Assembly: GCF_045277565.1 (NCBI RefSeq) | Contig: NZ_CP123584.1 | Location: 3,720,001 to 3,784,000 of the forward strand | Direction: 5' to 3' | From: Aliisedimentitalea scapharcae | GTDB taxonomy: Bacteria > Pseudomonadota > Alphaproteobacteria > Rhodobacterales > Rhodobacteraceae | DNA length: 64,000 nucleotides | Shown here: piece by piece, positions 35,671-44,914 of the stretch | Numbering within the stretch: the first letter of the stretch is position 1 | Layout of the letters: each line of letters begins with the position of its first letter | Notes under the pieces: generated by a model | What the model was told of the DNA's origin: nothing | The model's input: only the letters and a program-made list of their open reading frames with translations | Database searches by the model: none | Program-made: the position numbers and the translations under genes

Positions 35671-36693
35671 ATGACAGCCAAGACCAAACTCTCCTGCCGC
35701 AATGTCTGGAAGCTATACGGAGCCGACGCGGACGGGTTTTTGCACCAAAACCCCGCCCCCTCCGGCGATGACATCAAACGCGCCGGGATCATCGGGGCCG
35801 TGCGTCAGGCCAGCATCGACATTGCCGAGGGCGAAATCTTTATCATCATGGGGTTGTCGGGTTCGGGCAAATCAACGCTGGTCCGCTGCCTGTCCCGGCT
35901 GATCGAACCCACCGGGGGCGAGGTTCTGTTTGATGGCGTCGATCTGTTGCGTGCCACCGAACAGGAGCTGATCGAAATCCGCCGCCACAAGATGGGCATG
36001 GTGTTTCAGCATTTCGCCCTGCTGCCGCATCTGACCGTGTTGCAGAACGTCATGTTCCCCCTGACCATTCAGGACACCCCAAAGGCCGAGGCCAACGCCA
36101 AGGCGCGCGAAGTCGTCGAACTGGTCGGGCTGAAGGGGCGTGAAGACTATTACCCCCGCGAGCTGTCCGGCGGTCAACAACAGCGCGTCGGCATTGCCCG
36201 CTCTCTGGTCACTGAACCCGATCTCTGGTTCCTGGATGAACCGTTTTCCGCGCTTGATCCGCTGATCCGGCGCGAAATGCAGGATGAATTCCTGCGTCTT
36301 CAGGCCCGCCTGCACAAAACTATCGTGTTCATCACGCATGATTTCGAAGAGGCCGTGCGTCTGGCTGATCGGATCGCCATCATGAAGGACGGCGAGATCA
36401 TCCAGGTCGCCACGCCCGAAGAGCTGGTGATGAATCCAGCCACGGATTATGTGGCTGAATTCACCAAACATATCCCGCGCTCAAAGGTTCTGACCGTGGC
36501 CGGGTTGATGACAAGAGGCGGCACCGGTGAAGGTGAGCCCATTGTCCACACCACCCGCGTGTCCGAGGTCGCCGAACGGGTGATTTCTGCCGATGCCCCA
36601 GTGCCGGTCTGTGACGAAAACGGCCTGCATGTCGGGTCAATCGACCGCAAGGCCATCGCGCATGTGCTGTTCGGCTCGGGAGACCCGGCATGA
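35671..36693 (+). CDS. Betaine-type ABC transporter ATP-binding protein 1 (ProV/OpuAA family)
   Basis: 340 aa from ATG at 35671. It has the N-terminal family prefix CRNVWKLYGADA, Walker A GLSGSGKST (61-69), signature LSGGQQQR (about 164), Walker B LWFLDEPFSALDP (about 185) and THDFEEAVRLADR, followed by a C-terminal tail with a partial CBS-like region. This is the ProV/OpuAA pattern. The stop overlaps the permease start in ATGA. Confidence 0.93.
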   Translation: MTAKTKLSCRNVWKLYGADADGFLHQNPAPSGDDIKRAGIIGAVRQASIDIAEGEIFIIMGLSGSGKSTLVRCLSRLIEPTGGEVLFDGVDLLRATEQELIEIRRHKMGMVFQHFALLPHLTVLQNVMFPLTIQDTPKAEANAKAREVVELVGLKGREDYYPRELSGGQQQRVGIARSLVTEPDLWFLDEPFSALDPLIRREMQDEFLRLQARLHKTIVFITHDFEEAVRLADRIAIMKDGEIIQVATPEELVMNPATDYVAEFTKHIPRSKVLTVAGLMTRGGTGEGEPIVHTTRVSEVAERVISADAPVPVCDENGLHVGSIDRKAIAHVLFGSGDPA

Positions 36694-38684
36694 TCCGGCA
36701 TCTAACCCCACGCGCCCTGGTGACCTGGGGGCTGGTCATCGTGACCATCATTCTGGGCACCTTTGGTCGCGATATTTCCAAGGCGCTGGATGCCCGTTGG
36801 CTGACCAAATACCCGTCCAAATGGAAGATCCCTTTCAAGGACAGCATTTCCGACGCGATGACATGGCTGGTCGAAGAGGCTGCCATCGGCCCCGTCTCTT
36901 TCACAGACATCACCCGGGCGTTGGCCTGGATGATCGAACAGCCCTATGAGCTGATCCTGGCGCTGTTGGCGCATGGGTTCGTGCTGGGTCAGGGGAACGA
37001 AGCTCAGGTATTGCTACCCGCAATCAGCTGGATCGTGGTCACCACCGCAGTCATCGCCTTGGGGCAGTATTGTCGCGACTGGGGACTGGCGGCGCTGGTT
37101 GGGGCCTGCTTTGTCTATCTGGCCATCTTTGGCCAATGGAACAGCGCCATGGTCACGTTGGCGTCTGTGCTGATTGCGGTGCCGATCGGCGCGGGTGGTG
37201 GACTGTTGGTGGGGATCTGGGCCTATCGCCACCCCACCGGGGAAAAGATCCTGTCGCCCATTCTGGACCTGATGCAGACGATCCCGATCTTTGCCTATCT
37301 GGTGCCGATCCTGTTCATGTTCGGCTTTGGTCCGGTGTCGGCGCTGGTTGCCACCATCATCTATGCCACCCCGCCGATGATCCGCATCACCACCATGGCG
37401 CTCAAGGCAGTCGACCCCGAAATCCTCGACTTTGGCCGCATGGCCGGCACCACGAAACGACAATTGATGTGGCGCGTGCTGGTGCCTTCGGCCAGCCAGA
37501 GCATCATGGTCGGCGTCAATCAAGTGATCATGCTGACCCTGAACATGGTGATCATCGCGTCCATGATCGGTGCCGGGGGATTGGGGTTCGACGTTCTGGC
37601 CGCATTGCGCCGACTGGATATCGGCGCGGGCTTTGAAGCCGGTATTGCAATCGTCGTGCTGGCCATCGCTGTCGACCGGCTGAGCCAGGCCTTTGCCGAA
37701 CGTATGGGACAGGTGACACACGCCCCGGCCGGATCCTGGGCCGCGCGTCACAAACGCACGGTTCTGGTGCTGATCCTGCTGGTTGCCACATGGCTGCTGG
37801 GTCAGTTTTCACCGCTGTTGCTGGAGTACCCCGAGGCCCAGACCATCACCACCGGCGAATTCTGGGACAATGCGGTCAGATACCTGAACGTGAACTATTT
37901 CGACTTTTTCGAAGCCGTCAAAGTCTTCTTCCTGCATTGGTTCCTGCTGCCGATCAAAAAGACCCTTTTGGGCATTCCCTGGACCTGGGGGCTGGCGATG
38001 CTGACCCTGTTGGGCTGGCGCGCGGGCGGTTGGAAGCTGGCGCTGATGTGTGGGACAATGGCGGGTCTGATCGTTGTGACCGGTCTGTGGGCCAAGGCGA
38101 TGGTGACCGTGTATCTGTGCGGGGCTTCGGTGATCCTGGCAACGTTGATCGGGGTTCCGTTGGGGGTTCTGGCCGCGCTGAACCGACGCGCGGGCGTGGC
38201 CATCAACCTGTTCATTGACACGCTGCAAACGCTGCCCAGCTTTGTCTACCTGATCCCGGTCGTCATGTTGTTCCGGGTGGGAGATTTCACCGCCATGATC
38301 GCCATCGTGTTGTATGCACTGGCTCCGGCGGTGCGCTATGCCGCCCATGGCATCCGATCCGTCAGTCACGAACTGATCGAGGCCGGGCAGGTGTCGGGCT
38401 GCACCCGTTGGCAGCTGTTGCGCCATATCCGCCTGCCCATGGCGCTGCCTGAAATCCTGTTGGGTATCAACCAGACCATCATGCTGGCCCTGTCGATGCT
38501 GGTGATCACCGCGCTCGTCGGCACCCGCGATCTGGGACAAGAGGTCTATATCGCCCTGACCAAGGCCGACACCGGCCGTGGGTTGGTCGCAGGCCTTGCC
38601 ATCGCTTTCATCGCCATCATCGCCGACCGGCTGGTCAACGCCGGGGCGCGCAATGCCCGTATCCGATTTGGACTGGAGAGCTGA
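36690..38684 (+). CDS. Betaine-type ABC permease 1, tandem double-length
   Basis: 664 aa, about twice the length of ProW. Two complete permease modules are fused: the first EAA loop is near residue 247 (ILDFGRMAGTTKRQLMWRVL) and the second near 563 (LIEAGQVSGCTRWQLLRHI), each followed by GVNQVIM or GINQTIM. A single chain therefore supplies both membrane halves. The same fusion occurs in importer 2 in this window. It sits between the ATPase (ATGA overlap) and the kinase-like gene. Confidence 0.92.
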   Translation: MIRHLTPRALVTWGLVIVTIILGTFGRDISKALDARWLTKYPSKWKIPFKDSISDAMTWLVEEAAIGPVSFTDITRALAWMIEQPYELILALLAHGFVLGQGNEAQVLLPAISWIVVTTAVIALGQYCRDWGLAALVGACFVYLAIFGQWNSAMVTLASVLIAVPIGAGGGLLVGIWAYRHPTGEKILSPILDLMQTIPIFAYLVPILFMFGFGPVSALVATIIYATPPMIRITTMALKAVDPEILDFGRMAGTTKRQLMWRVLVPSASQSIMVGVNQVIMLTLNMVIIASMIGAGGLGFDVLAALRRLDIGAGFEAGIAIVVLAIAVDRLSQAFAERMGQVTHAPAGSWAARHKRTVLVLILLVATWLLGQFSPLLLEYPEAQTITTGEFWDNAVRYLNVNYFDFFEAVKVFFLHWFLLPIKKTLLGIPWTWGLAMLTLLGWRAGGWKLALMCGTMAGLIVVTGLWAKAMVTVYLCGASVILATLIGVPLGVLAALNRRAGVAINLFIDTLQTLPSFVYLIPVVMLFRVGDFTAMIAIVLYALAPAVRYAAHGIRSVSHELIEAGQVSGCTRWQLLRHIRLPMALPEILLGINQTIMLALSMLVITALVGTRDLGQEVYIALTKADTGRGLVAGLAIAFIAIIADRLVNAGARNARIRFGLES

Positions 38685-38685
38685 G

Positions 38686-39567
38686 ATGAGCCAATCCGAC
38701 CTGATAACCCGCATCCGTGCCCTGCCGATCTGGCAGGGAGAGATCACGGCCCAGCCGTTGACCGGCGGCATTACCAATGTGAACTTCAAGGTGACCAACC
38801 TAAGCGGTTCTTATGTGGTGCGCCTGGGCGATGACATCCCGCTGCACCAGGTGATGCGGTTCAACGAACTGGCCGCCAGCCGCGCCGCCCACGCGGCCGG
38901 GCTGTCCCCGGCGGTCGTGCATTCCGAAGGGGATCTGACCGTGCTGGAATTCATCGAAAGCCGCACCCTGACAGAGGCCGACGTGCGCCACTTCGATATG
39001 CTGCCGCGCGTTCTGGAGCTGGTAAAGCGTTGCCACCACGAGGTGCCCGCCCATCTGCGCGGCCCGTCGTTGGTGTTCTGGGTGTTCCATGTCATCCGCG
39101 ATTATGCCGCGACGCTGAGCGAAAACAGCAGCAGCCATCAAACGCTGGTCCCCGAACTGGTCGACATCGGCAACCGGTTGGAACAACAGGCCGGTCCCTA
39201 TGACATGGTGTTTGGCCACAACGATCTGCTGTGTGGCAATTTTCTGGACGATGGCACCCGGCTGTGGCTGATCGACTTTGACTATGCCGGGTTCAATTCT
39301 CCCCTGTTCGATCTGGGCGGGCTGGCATCCAACAACGGCCTTTCGCCCGATCAGGAAGACTGGATGTTGGAAAGCTATTTTGAAACCCCGGTAACCGACG
39401 ATCTGCGTCACCGGTATACGGCGATGAAATGCGCCTCGCTGCTGCGTGAAACCATGTGGAGCATGGTGTCTGAAATCACCTCTGACATCGACTTTGACTA
39501 TGCGGCCTATACGGCCGAAAACCTCGCGCGGTTCCGCGCGGCCCTCACCGACTTTGAAAACACCTGA
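38686..39567 (+). CDS. Choline/ethanolamine-kinase-like phosphotransferase (APH family)
   Basis: 293 aa from ATG at 38686, 1 nt after the permease stop, with a GGAGAGC ribosome site. The kinase-like fold shows a glycine-poor loop LTGGITNVNFKV, the catalytic loop FGHNDLLCGNFL (Brenner motif HND...N) and the metal motif LIDFDYAGFN, typical of choline kinases of the LicA type. In this operon it probably phosphorylates the imported compound or a breakdown product, which could be the signal read by the DeoR regulator. Confidence 0.87.
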   Translation: MSQSDLITRIRALPIWQGEITAQPLTGGITNVNFKVTNLSGSYVVRLGDDIPLHQVMRFNELAASRAAHAAGLSPAVVHSEGDLTVLEFIESRTLTEADVRHFDMLPRVLELVKRCHHEVPAHLRGPSLVFWVFHVIRDYAATLSENSSSHQTLVPELVDIGNRLEQQAGPYDMVFGHNDLLCGNFLDDGTRLWLIDFDYAGFNSPLFDLGGLASNNGLSPDQEDWMLESYFETPVTDDLRHRYTAMKCASLLRETMWSMVSEITSDIDFDYAAYTAENLARFRAALTDFENT

Positions 39568-39575
39568 GGACTGAC

Positions 39576-42020
39576 ATGACTGAACTTCCTTCCACGGCCA
39601 AAGCGGTCATCATCGGCGGCGGCATCATTGGGTGCTCTACCGCGTATCATCTGGCCAAAATGGGCTGGACAGACACCGTCCTATTGGAGCGCAAAAAGCT
39701 GACCTCGGGCACCACATTCCATGCCGCGGGCCTGGTGGGCCAGTTGCGATCCAACGCCAATATCACCCAGCTGCTGGGTTATTCGGTGGATCTGTACAAG
39801 AAGCTCGAGGAAGAAACCGGGCTGGGCACCGGATGGAAAATGAACGGCGGGCTGCGGCTGGCCTGTAACGAAGAACGCTGGACCGAGGTAAAGCGGCAGG
39901 CCACCACAGCGCATTCCTTTGGGTTGGACATGCAGCTGCTGACCCCCAAGGAAGCACAGGACCTGTGGCCACTGATGGATATCGGTGACGTGATCGGCGC
40001 GGCCTTCCTGCCGACCGATGGTCAGGCGAACCCGTCGGACATCACCCAGGCGCTGGCCAAAGGCGCGCGGATGGCAGGTGCCAAAATTTTCGAGGACACC
40101 AAGGTCACCGACCTGGAGATCGACAACGGCAAGATCCGCGCCGTGATCACCGAACATGGCCGCATCGAATGCGAAAAGGTCATCGTCTGCGCCGGTCAAT
40201 GGACCCGGGATTTTGCCGCCAAATTCGGTGTGAACGTGCCGCTGGTGCCGATGGAGCACCAATATATGGTCACCGAACCCTTTGGCGTCCCCGGTAATCT
40301 GCCGACCCTGCGCGACCCCGACCGATTGACTTACTACAAGGAAGAAGTCGGCGGTCTGGTCATGGGCGGGTACGAGGCCAACCCGATCCCCTGGGCGGTG
40401 AACGGCATCCCGCAGGGGTTCCATTACACCCTGCTCGACAGCAATTTCGACCATTTTGAACAGCTGATGGAGCTGTCGCTGGGCCGGGTGCCTGCGTTGG
40501 AAACCGCCGGGATCAAAACCCTGACCAACGGGCCGGAGAGCTTTACCCCCGACGGCAATTTCATTGTCGGTGAGGCACCGGAATTGGCGAATTTCTTTGT
40601 CGGCGCAGGTTTCAATGCCTTTGGTATCGCGTCTGGCGGTGGCGCGGGCATGGTGCTGGCAGAGTGGGCCGCCAAGGGCGAGCCCCCGTTTGATCTGTGG
40701 TCCGCCGACATTCGCCGCTTTGGCCGTCCGCATTTCGACACAGATTGGGTCCGCACCCGCACGGTCGAGGCCTATGGCAAACATTACACCATGGCCTGGC
40801 CGCACGAAGAACATGACAGCGGTCGCCCTTGCCGCAAATCACCGCTCTATGATGTGCTCAAGGATCAGGGCGCGTGTTTCGGCGAAAAACTGGGGTGGGA
40901 GCGCCCGAACTGGTTCGCAGACGCCGCGCGGGGCGAAACGCCCAAGGACGAATACAGCTTTGGCCGTCAGAATTGGTTCGCCGCCGTGGGTCGCGAACAT
41001 CAGGCCGCGCGCGAGGCTGCCGTGCTGTTCGATCAGACTTCGTTTGCGAAATTCGCGCTGAAAGGCCCGGATGCGCTGGCCGCAATGAACTGGATCTGTG
41101 CCAATGACGTGGACAAACCGGTTGGTGCGCTGGTCTATACCCAGATGCTGAATGATCGCGGCGGGATTGAATGTGATCTGACCGTGGGCCGCGTCGCGCA
41201 TGACGAATTCTACATCGTCACCGGCACCGGCTATGCCACCCATGATTTCGACTGGATCCGCCGCAACATCCCCGACGGGTTGAACTGTCAGCTGTTCGAC
41301 ATCACGTCGTCCAACGCGGTGCTGTCGTTGATGGGCCCCAAGGCACGCGATATTCTGGAACAGGTCACCCGTGATGACGTGTCGAACGAAGGCTTCAAAT
41401 TTGGCACCATCCGTACCATCGGTATCGCCGGCTGCCCGGTTCAGGCCTTGCGCGTCACATACGTTGGCGAATTGGGGTGGGAGCTGCACCTGCCGGTGGA
41501 ATATGCCCACACCGTCTATGAGGCATTGATGACGGCAGGCAAGGACCATGGTTTGATCAACGCCGGTTACCGTGCAATTGAATCTTTGCGACTGGAAAAG
41601 GGATATCGTGCCTGGGGGTCTGACATCGGGGCCGATCATACGCCCCTTGAGTCCGGCCTGGGCTGGGCGGTCAAACTGCGCAAGAACATCGATTTCAAGG
41701 GGCGCGCCGCTGCCGAGGCGCAAAAGGCTGATGGCGTCAAAAAGATGCTCGCCTGTTTTACCGTGGATCCCGAAGTGGTGCTTTTGGGCCGCGAAACGAT
41801 CTATCGCAACGGCGAACGCGTCGGCTGGCTGACGTCGGGGGGGTATGGCCACACGATCGGACAATCAATTGGCTACGGCTATGTGCGTAACCCGGACGGT
41901 GTGGACGCGGAATTTGTCCTGAATGGCGACTATGAACTGGAGGTCGCGACCCAAAGGGTCAAGGCAACGGTTCATATGCAGCCGCTTTATGATCCCCGCA
42001 TGACACGGGTAAAGGTCTGA
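39576..42020 (+). CDS. FAD-dependent dimethylglycine/sarcosine dehydrogenase-like protein with GcvT domain (copy 2)
   Basis: 814 aa. N-terminal DAO fold with AVIIGGGIIG (G14-G19) and TSGTTFHAAG, where H49 matches the covalent-FAD histidine of the family; C-terminal GcvT-like domain with YVGELGWELHLP and YRAIESLRLEKGYRAWG. It likely removes N-methyl groups oxidatively and hands them to tetrahydrofolate. It is a paralogue of 9843-12317 with the same architecture but is embedded in a transport operon, so its substrate is probably what importer 1 brings in, or a derivative. Confidence 0.87.
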   Translation: MTELPSTAKAVIIGGGIIGCSTAYHLAKMGWTDTVLLERKKLTSGTTFHAAGLVGQLRSNANITQLLGYSVDLYKKLEEETGLGTGWKMNGGLRLACNEERWTEVKRQATTAHSFGLDMQLLTPKEAQDLWPLMDIGDVIGAAFLPTDGQANPSDITQALAKGARMAGAKIFEDTKVTDLEIDNGKIRAVITEHGRIECEKVIVCAGQWTRDFAAKFGVNVPLVPMEHQYMVTEPFGVPGNLPTLRDPDRLTYYKEEVGGLVMGGYEANPIPWAVNGIPQGFHYTLLDSNFDHFEQLMELSLGRVPALETAGIKTLTNGPESFTPDGNFIVGEAPELANFFVGAGFNAFGIASGGGAGMVLAEWAAKGEPPFDLWSADIRRFGRPHFDTDWVRTRTVEAYGKHYTMAWPHEEHDSGRPCRKSPLYDVLKDQGACFGEKLGWERPNWFADAARGETPKDEYSFGRQNWFAAVGREHQAAREAAVLFDQTSFAKFALKGPDALAAMNWICANDVDKPVGALVYTQMLNDRGGIECDLTVGRVAHDEFYIVTGTGYATHDFDWIRRNIPDGLNCQLFDITSSNAVLSLMGPKARDILEQVTRDDVSNEGFKFGTIRTIGIAGCPVQALRVTYVGELGWELHLPVEYAHTVYEALMTAGKDHGLINAGYRAIESLRLEKGYRAWGSDIGADHTPLESGLGWAVKLRKNIDFKGRAAAEAQKADGVKKMLACFTVDPEVVLLGRETIYRNGERVGWLTSGGYGHTIGQSIGYGYVRNPDGVDAEFVLNGDYELEVATQRVKATVHMQPLYDPRMTRVKV

Positions 42021-42053
42021 TCATCTTTCCTTTTCTCCCTCGTGTCATCTCTT

Positions 42054-42085
42054 CAGCCGGTCTCTGCAGAGATCGGCTGTTTTTT
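42054..42085 (+). terminator. Rho-independent terminator of betaine operon 1
   Basis: CAGCCGGTCTCTG pairs with CAGAGATCGGCTG (12 of 13) and is followed directly by TTTTTT. It is 33 nt after the DMGDH-like stop and is the clearest terminator in the window. Confidence 0.9.
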
Positions 42086-42092
42086 GTGGCTT

Positions 42093-42120
42093 TTGATTTC
42101 ACGGCTTCCCTCGCTATAAA
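42093..42120 (+). promoter_or_regulatory. Candidate sigma-70 promoter for the sulfatase-fold gene
   Basis: TTGATT, a 16-nt spacer and TATAAA lie just after the terminator and about 110 nt before the gene. This suggests the hydrolase is transcribed separately from operon 1. Confidence 0.5.
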
Positions 42121-42230
42121 ATTGCCATGTTAATGAAATTTCGGTTGTCTGTGCCCCCTGTTGCGACCAGAATGTCTCAACACCCTGCGGATCGCGTAGG
42201 AGAAGTCACCTGACCCGGAGGACCGACCAC

Positions 42231-43922
42231 ATGGCACAGGCAAAAAACATCCTCTTTGTCATGTTCGACCAACTGCGGTGGGACTATCTCAGCTGCTACG
42301 GCCATGAACATCTGCACACCCCCAACATCGACCGACTGGCTGCAAAGGGCGTTCGCTTTGATCGGGCCTATATCCAATCGCCGATCTGCGGCAGCTCACG
42401 GATGAGCACCTATACCGGGCGTTACGTGCATTCGCATGGCGCCACCGGCAATGGCATCCCGCTCAAGGTCGGAGAAATGACCATGGGCGATCACCTGCGC
42501 AAGGCAGGCATGGACTGCTGGCTGGTCGGTAAGACCCATATGCGCGCCGATGCCGAAGGCATGGCCCGGCTGGGGCTGGCACCTGACAGCCTGATCGGCG
42601 TGCGGGTGGCAGAATGCGGGTTCGACGTGTTTGAACGCGACGACGGGATGCTGCCCGAAGGGCCCGATGGGTCCTATGACCCTGATGGTGCCAAAGGGTT
42701 CAATGAACACTTGCGCGCCAAAGGATACGAAAGTGACAACCCCTGGCATGACTTTGCCAACTCGGGCCTGGACGCCGACGGCAATGTGCTCTCGGGCTGG
42801 TTTCTGAAAAATTCGGACCAGGCGGCAAACATTGACGAACCCGACAGCGAAACCCCCTATCTCACCACTCGGGGAATGGACTTCATCAAACAGGCCGACG
42901 GCCCCTGGTGCTGCCATCTCAGCTATATCAAACCCCATTGGCCCTATATCGTACCCGAACCCTATGCGTCGATGTATGGCCCCGAACATATCCAGCCGGT
43001 GAACCGGTCGGACGCGGAACGCCAGAATGCCCACCCGGTGTTCAAGGCCTTTATGGACACCAAGGTCGGCCAGACCTTTTCGCGCCAGGATGTGCGCGAC
43101 GCCGTGATCCCGGCCTATATGGGGCTGATCAAACAAGCCGACGACCAGATGGGGCGGTTGTTCGACTGGCTCGAGAACACCGGTCGGATGGAAGACACGA
43201 TGATCGTGCTCACCTCGGACCATGGGGATTTTCTGGGCGATCACTGGATGGGGGAAAAGACGTTTTTCCAGGATGCTTCGACCAAGGTACCATTGATCAT
43301 CTATGACCCCTCGTCTGAGGCCGACGCCACCCGTGGCACTGTCTGCAACGCGTTGGTTGAAAGCATCGACCTGGCCCCCACTTTTGTCGAGGTCGCAGGC
43401 GGCGCGGTCGCCGACCATATCCTTGAAGGCGAGAGCCTGCTGCCGATCCTGCGCGGCGCGCGCACTGAAACCAACCGCGATTTTGCGATCTGTGAATACG
43501 ATTACTCAACCTCCCCCCTGGTCGACCGGTTGGACGTATCGGTCAAGGAGGCCAATATCTACATGCTGACCACCAAACGCTGGAAGCTGATCCACCCGAT
43601 GGGTGGATTCCGCCCGATGTTGTTTGATCTGGAAAGCGATCCCCAGGAGCTGGTGGATTTGGGCGACAGCCCCGAACACGGCGACATTCTGGATCAGATG
43701 TATGATCACCTGCTGGCCTGGAGCGCCCGCAACAGCCAGCGCCAAACCCGCTCGACCGCCCAGATCAACGCCATGCGTGGTGCCAGCAACGGCACAGGTG
43801 TGATGATCGGCGTCTATGGTGAAGACGACGCGCCCAAACGCGCCACCATCAAATACCGCGACCGAACTGCCCCGGATTGGCGGGACCGACATGGGAAAAA
43901 GGCAGGGCCAAAATCAGAATGA
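42231..43922 (+). CDS. Alkaline-phosphatase-superfamily hydrolase (sulfatase / phosphonate monoesterase type)
   Basis: 563 aa with a GGAGG ribosome site. Metal residues include FDQLRWD (D13, Q14), LTSDHGDFLGDHWMGEK; the nucleophile segment is SPICGSSRMSTYTGR. The formylglycine motif normally reads C-x-P-x-R; here it is C53-G-S-S-R57, with the proline missing. The DQ pair and C-terminal layout resemble phosphonate monoester hydrolases/phosphodiesterases and choline sulfatases. It follows a choline-type uptake and demethylation operon, so choline-O-sulfate or a glycerophospho-base are reasonable guesses for substrate; neither is shown by the sequence. No signal peptide is evident, so it is likely cytoplasmic. 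Confidence 0.83.
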   Translation: MAQAKNILFVMFDQLRWDYLSCYGHEHLHTPNIDRLAAKGVRFDRAYIQSPICGSSRMSTYTGRYVHSHGATGNGIPLKVGEMTMGDHLRKAGMDCWLVGKTHMRADAEGMARLGLAPDSLIGVRVAECGFDVFERDDGMLPEGPDGSYDPDGAKGFNEHLRAKGYESDNPWHDFANSGLDADGNVLSGWFLKNSDQAANIDEPDSETPYLTTRGMDFIKQADGPWCCHLSYIKPHWPYIVPEPYASMYGPEHIQPVNRSDAERQNAHPVFKAFMDTKVGQTFSRQDVRDAVIPAYMGLIKQADDQMGRLFDWLENTGRMEDTMIVLTSDHGDFLGDHWMGEKTFFQDASTKVPLIIYDPSSEADATRGTVCNALVESIDLAPTFVEVAGGAVADHILEGESLLPILRGARTETNRDFAICEYDYSTSPLVDRLDVSVKEANIYMLTTKRWKLIHPMGGFRPMLFDLESDPQELVDLGDSPEHGDILDQMYDHLLAWSARNSQRQTRSTAQINAMRGASNGTGVMIGVYGEDDAPKRATIKYRDRTAPDWRDRHGKKAGPKSE

Positions 43923-43962
43923 GCGCCTGCGGCGCACAGGTCACCGCGCTGACGCGCGAAAT

Positions 43963-44078
43963 ACGAGGCTCTGCCTCGTGCTCCGGGATATTTGAGGCCA
44001 GATGAACAAGGGATCCTGTCTTCATCTGGCCTCAAATATCCCGGGGGAATCGCCAACGGCGATGGGGGCAGAGCCCCC
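43963..44078. repeat. Composite inverted-repeat element (three hairpins)
   Basis: Three structures in a row lie between convergent genes: ACGAGGC/GCCTCGT (43963-43979), a perfect 24-bp inverted repeat (43983-44006 and 44021-44044, 14-nt loop) and GGGGGC/GCCCCC (44064-44078). The central repeat can terminate transcription from both sides. Elements with GAGGCTCTGCCTC and CCGGGATATTT strings are, from memory, common between genes in Rhodobacteraceae, so it is probably one copy of a dispersed family. Confidence 0.75.
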
Positions 44079-44090
44079 TACCCGCTCCAA

Positions 44091-44783
44091 TCACTCTGAA
44101 ACTGTCAGAATTTCCGCCAAAGGTTTCTTGATCTTGGCAACGGCCGGAACCTTGGCATCTGCAGCCGGGTGACCCACAGCAATGATCATTGTCGGCTTTT
44201 CGTGATCTGGGCGGCCCAGCATCTCGTTGAGAAACTTCATTGGGTTCGGTGTATGAGTCAGCGCCACAAGACCCGCGTGATGCAACGCCGTCAGCAACAT
44301 GCCGGTGGCTATTCCGGTGCTTTCGGGCACGTAGTAATTCTTGAACCGGGTTCCGTCATCGAATTGGCCCCACCGCTGGGCAAAAACCACGATCAGCCAC
44401 GGCGCGATATCCAAATGCGGCTTGTCATCGTTGGTTCCAATGGGTTCCAGCGCCTTGAGCCATTCATCCCCGGCACCGCCGTCATAAAACCGGCGTTCCT
44501 CTTCTTCGGCCGCCAGGCGGATGCGGTGTTTTTGTTCTGGATCAGAAATTGCCACAAAATGCCAAGGCTGGTGGTTTGCACCCGAGGGCGCGGTGCCGGC
44601 TGCGCGCACGCACGCCTCGACCACCGTGCGCGGCACAGGGCGGTCGGAAAAGTCGCGCACCGAATGGCGACGTTTCATCCGGTCATAAAACGCTTCGGAC
44701 TCAGCCAGCATCTGATCGTCGGTCATTTCCATGCGATCCGGCAGATCGATGGGGTCATAGGTGATGTGATCGCGGGTGAACAT
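44091..44783 (-). CDS. Nitroreductase-fold flavoprotein, iodotyrosine-deiodinase homologue
   Basis: 230 aa from ATG at 44783 with a perfect GGAGG site. It is in the FMN nitroreductase fold (RRHSVRDF for the FMN phosphate). It reads closer to mammalian iodotyrosine deiodinase than to ordinary nitroreductases: RAAGTAPSGANHQPW, EEEERRFY, TNDDKPHLDIAP, LLTALHHAGLVALTHTPN and MLGRPDHEKPTM all line up with IYD by eye. The three residues that clamp the halotyrosine zwitterion in IYD (Glu, Tyr four later, Lys 21 after that) are present as E96, Y100 and K121. It may reductively dehalogenate halotyrosines; comparison is from memory. It is divergent from a thioesterase gene. Confidence 0.85.
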   Translation of the reverse strand: MFTRDHITYDPIDLPDRMEMTDDQMLAESEAFYDRMKRRHSVRDFSDRPVPRTVVEACVRAAGTAPSGANHQPWHFVAISDPEQKHRIRLAAEEEERRFYDGGAGDEWLKALEPIGTNDDKPHLDIAPWLIVVFAQRWGQFDDGTRFKNYYVPESTGIATGMLLTALHHAGLVALTHTPNPMKFLNEMLGRPDHEKPTMIIAVGHPAADAKVPAVAKIKKPLAEILTVSE

Positions 44784-44914
44784 GGTGCCTCCATCAAACG
44801 TCTTTGCCCCTTGTTGCCGTTTTGGGTCCGGGCTGGCAACACTGCAATCGCTTGCGGCCCGGGGGCAGGGCATCTTATCAATTGGACCAAACAGACCAAA
44901 TGGGATTCATTCAG

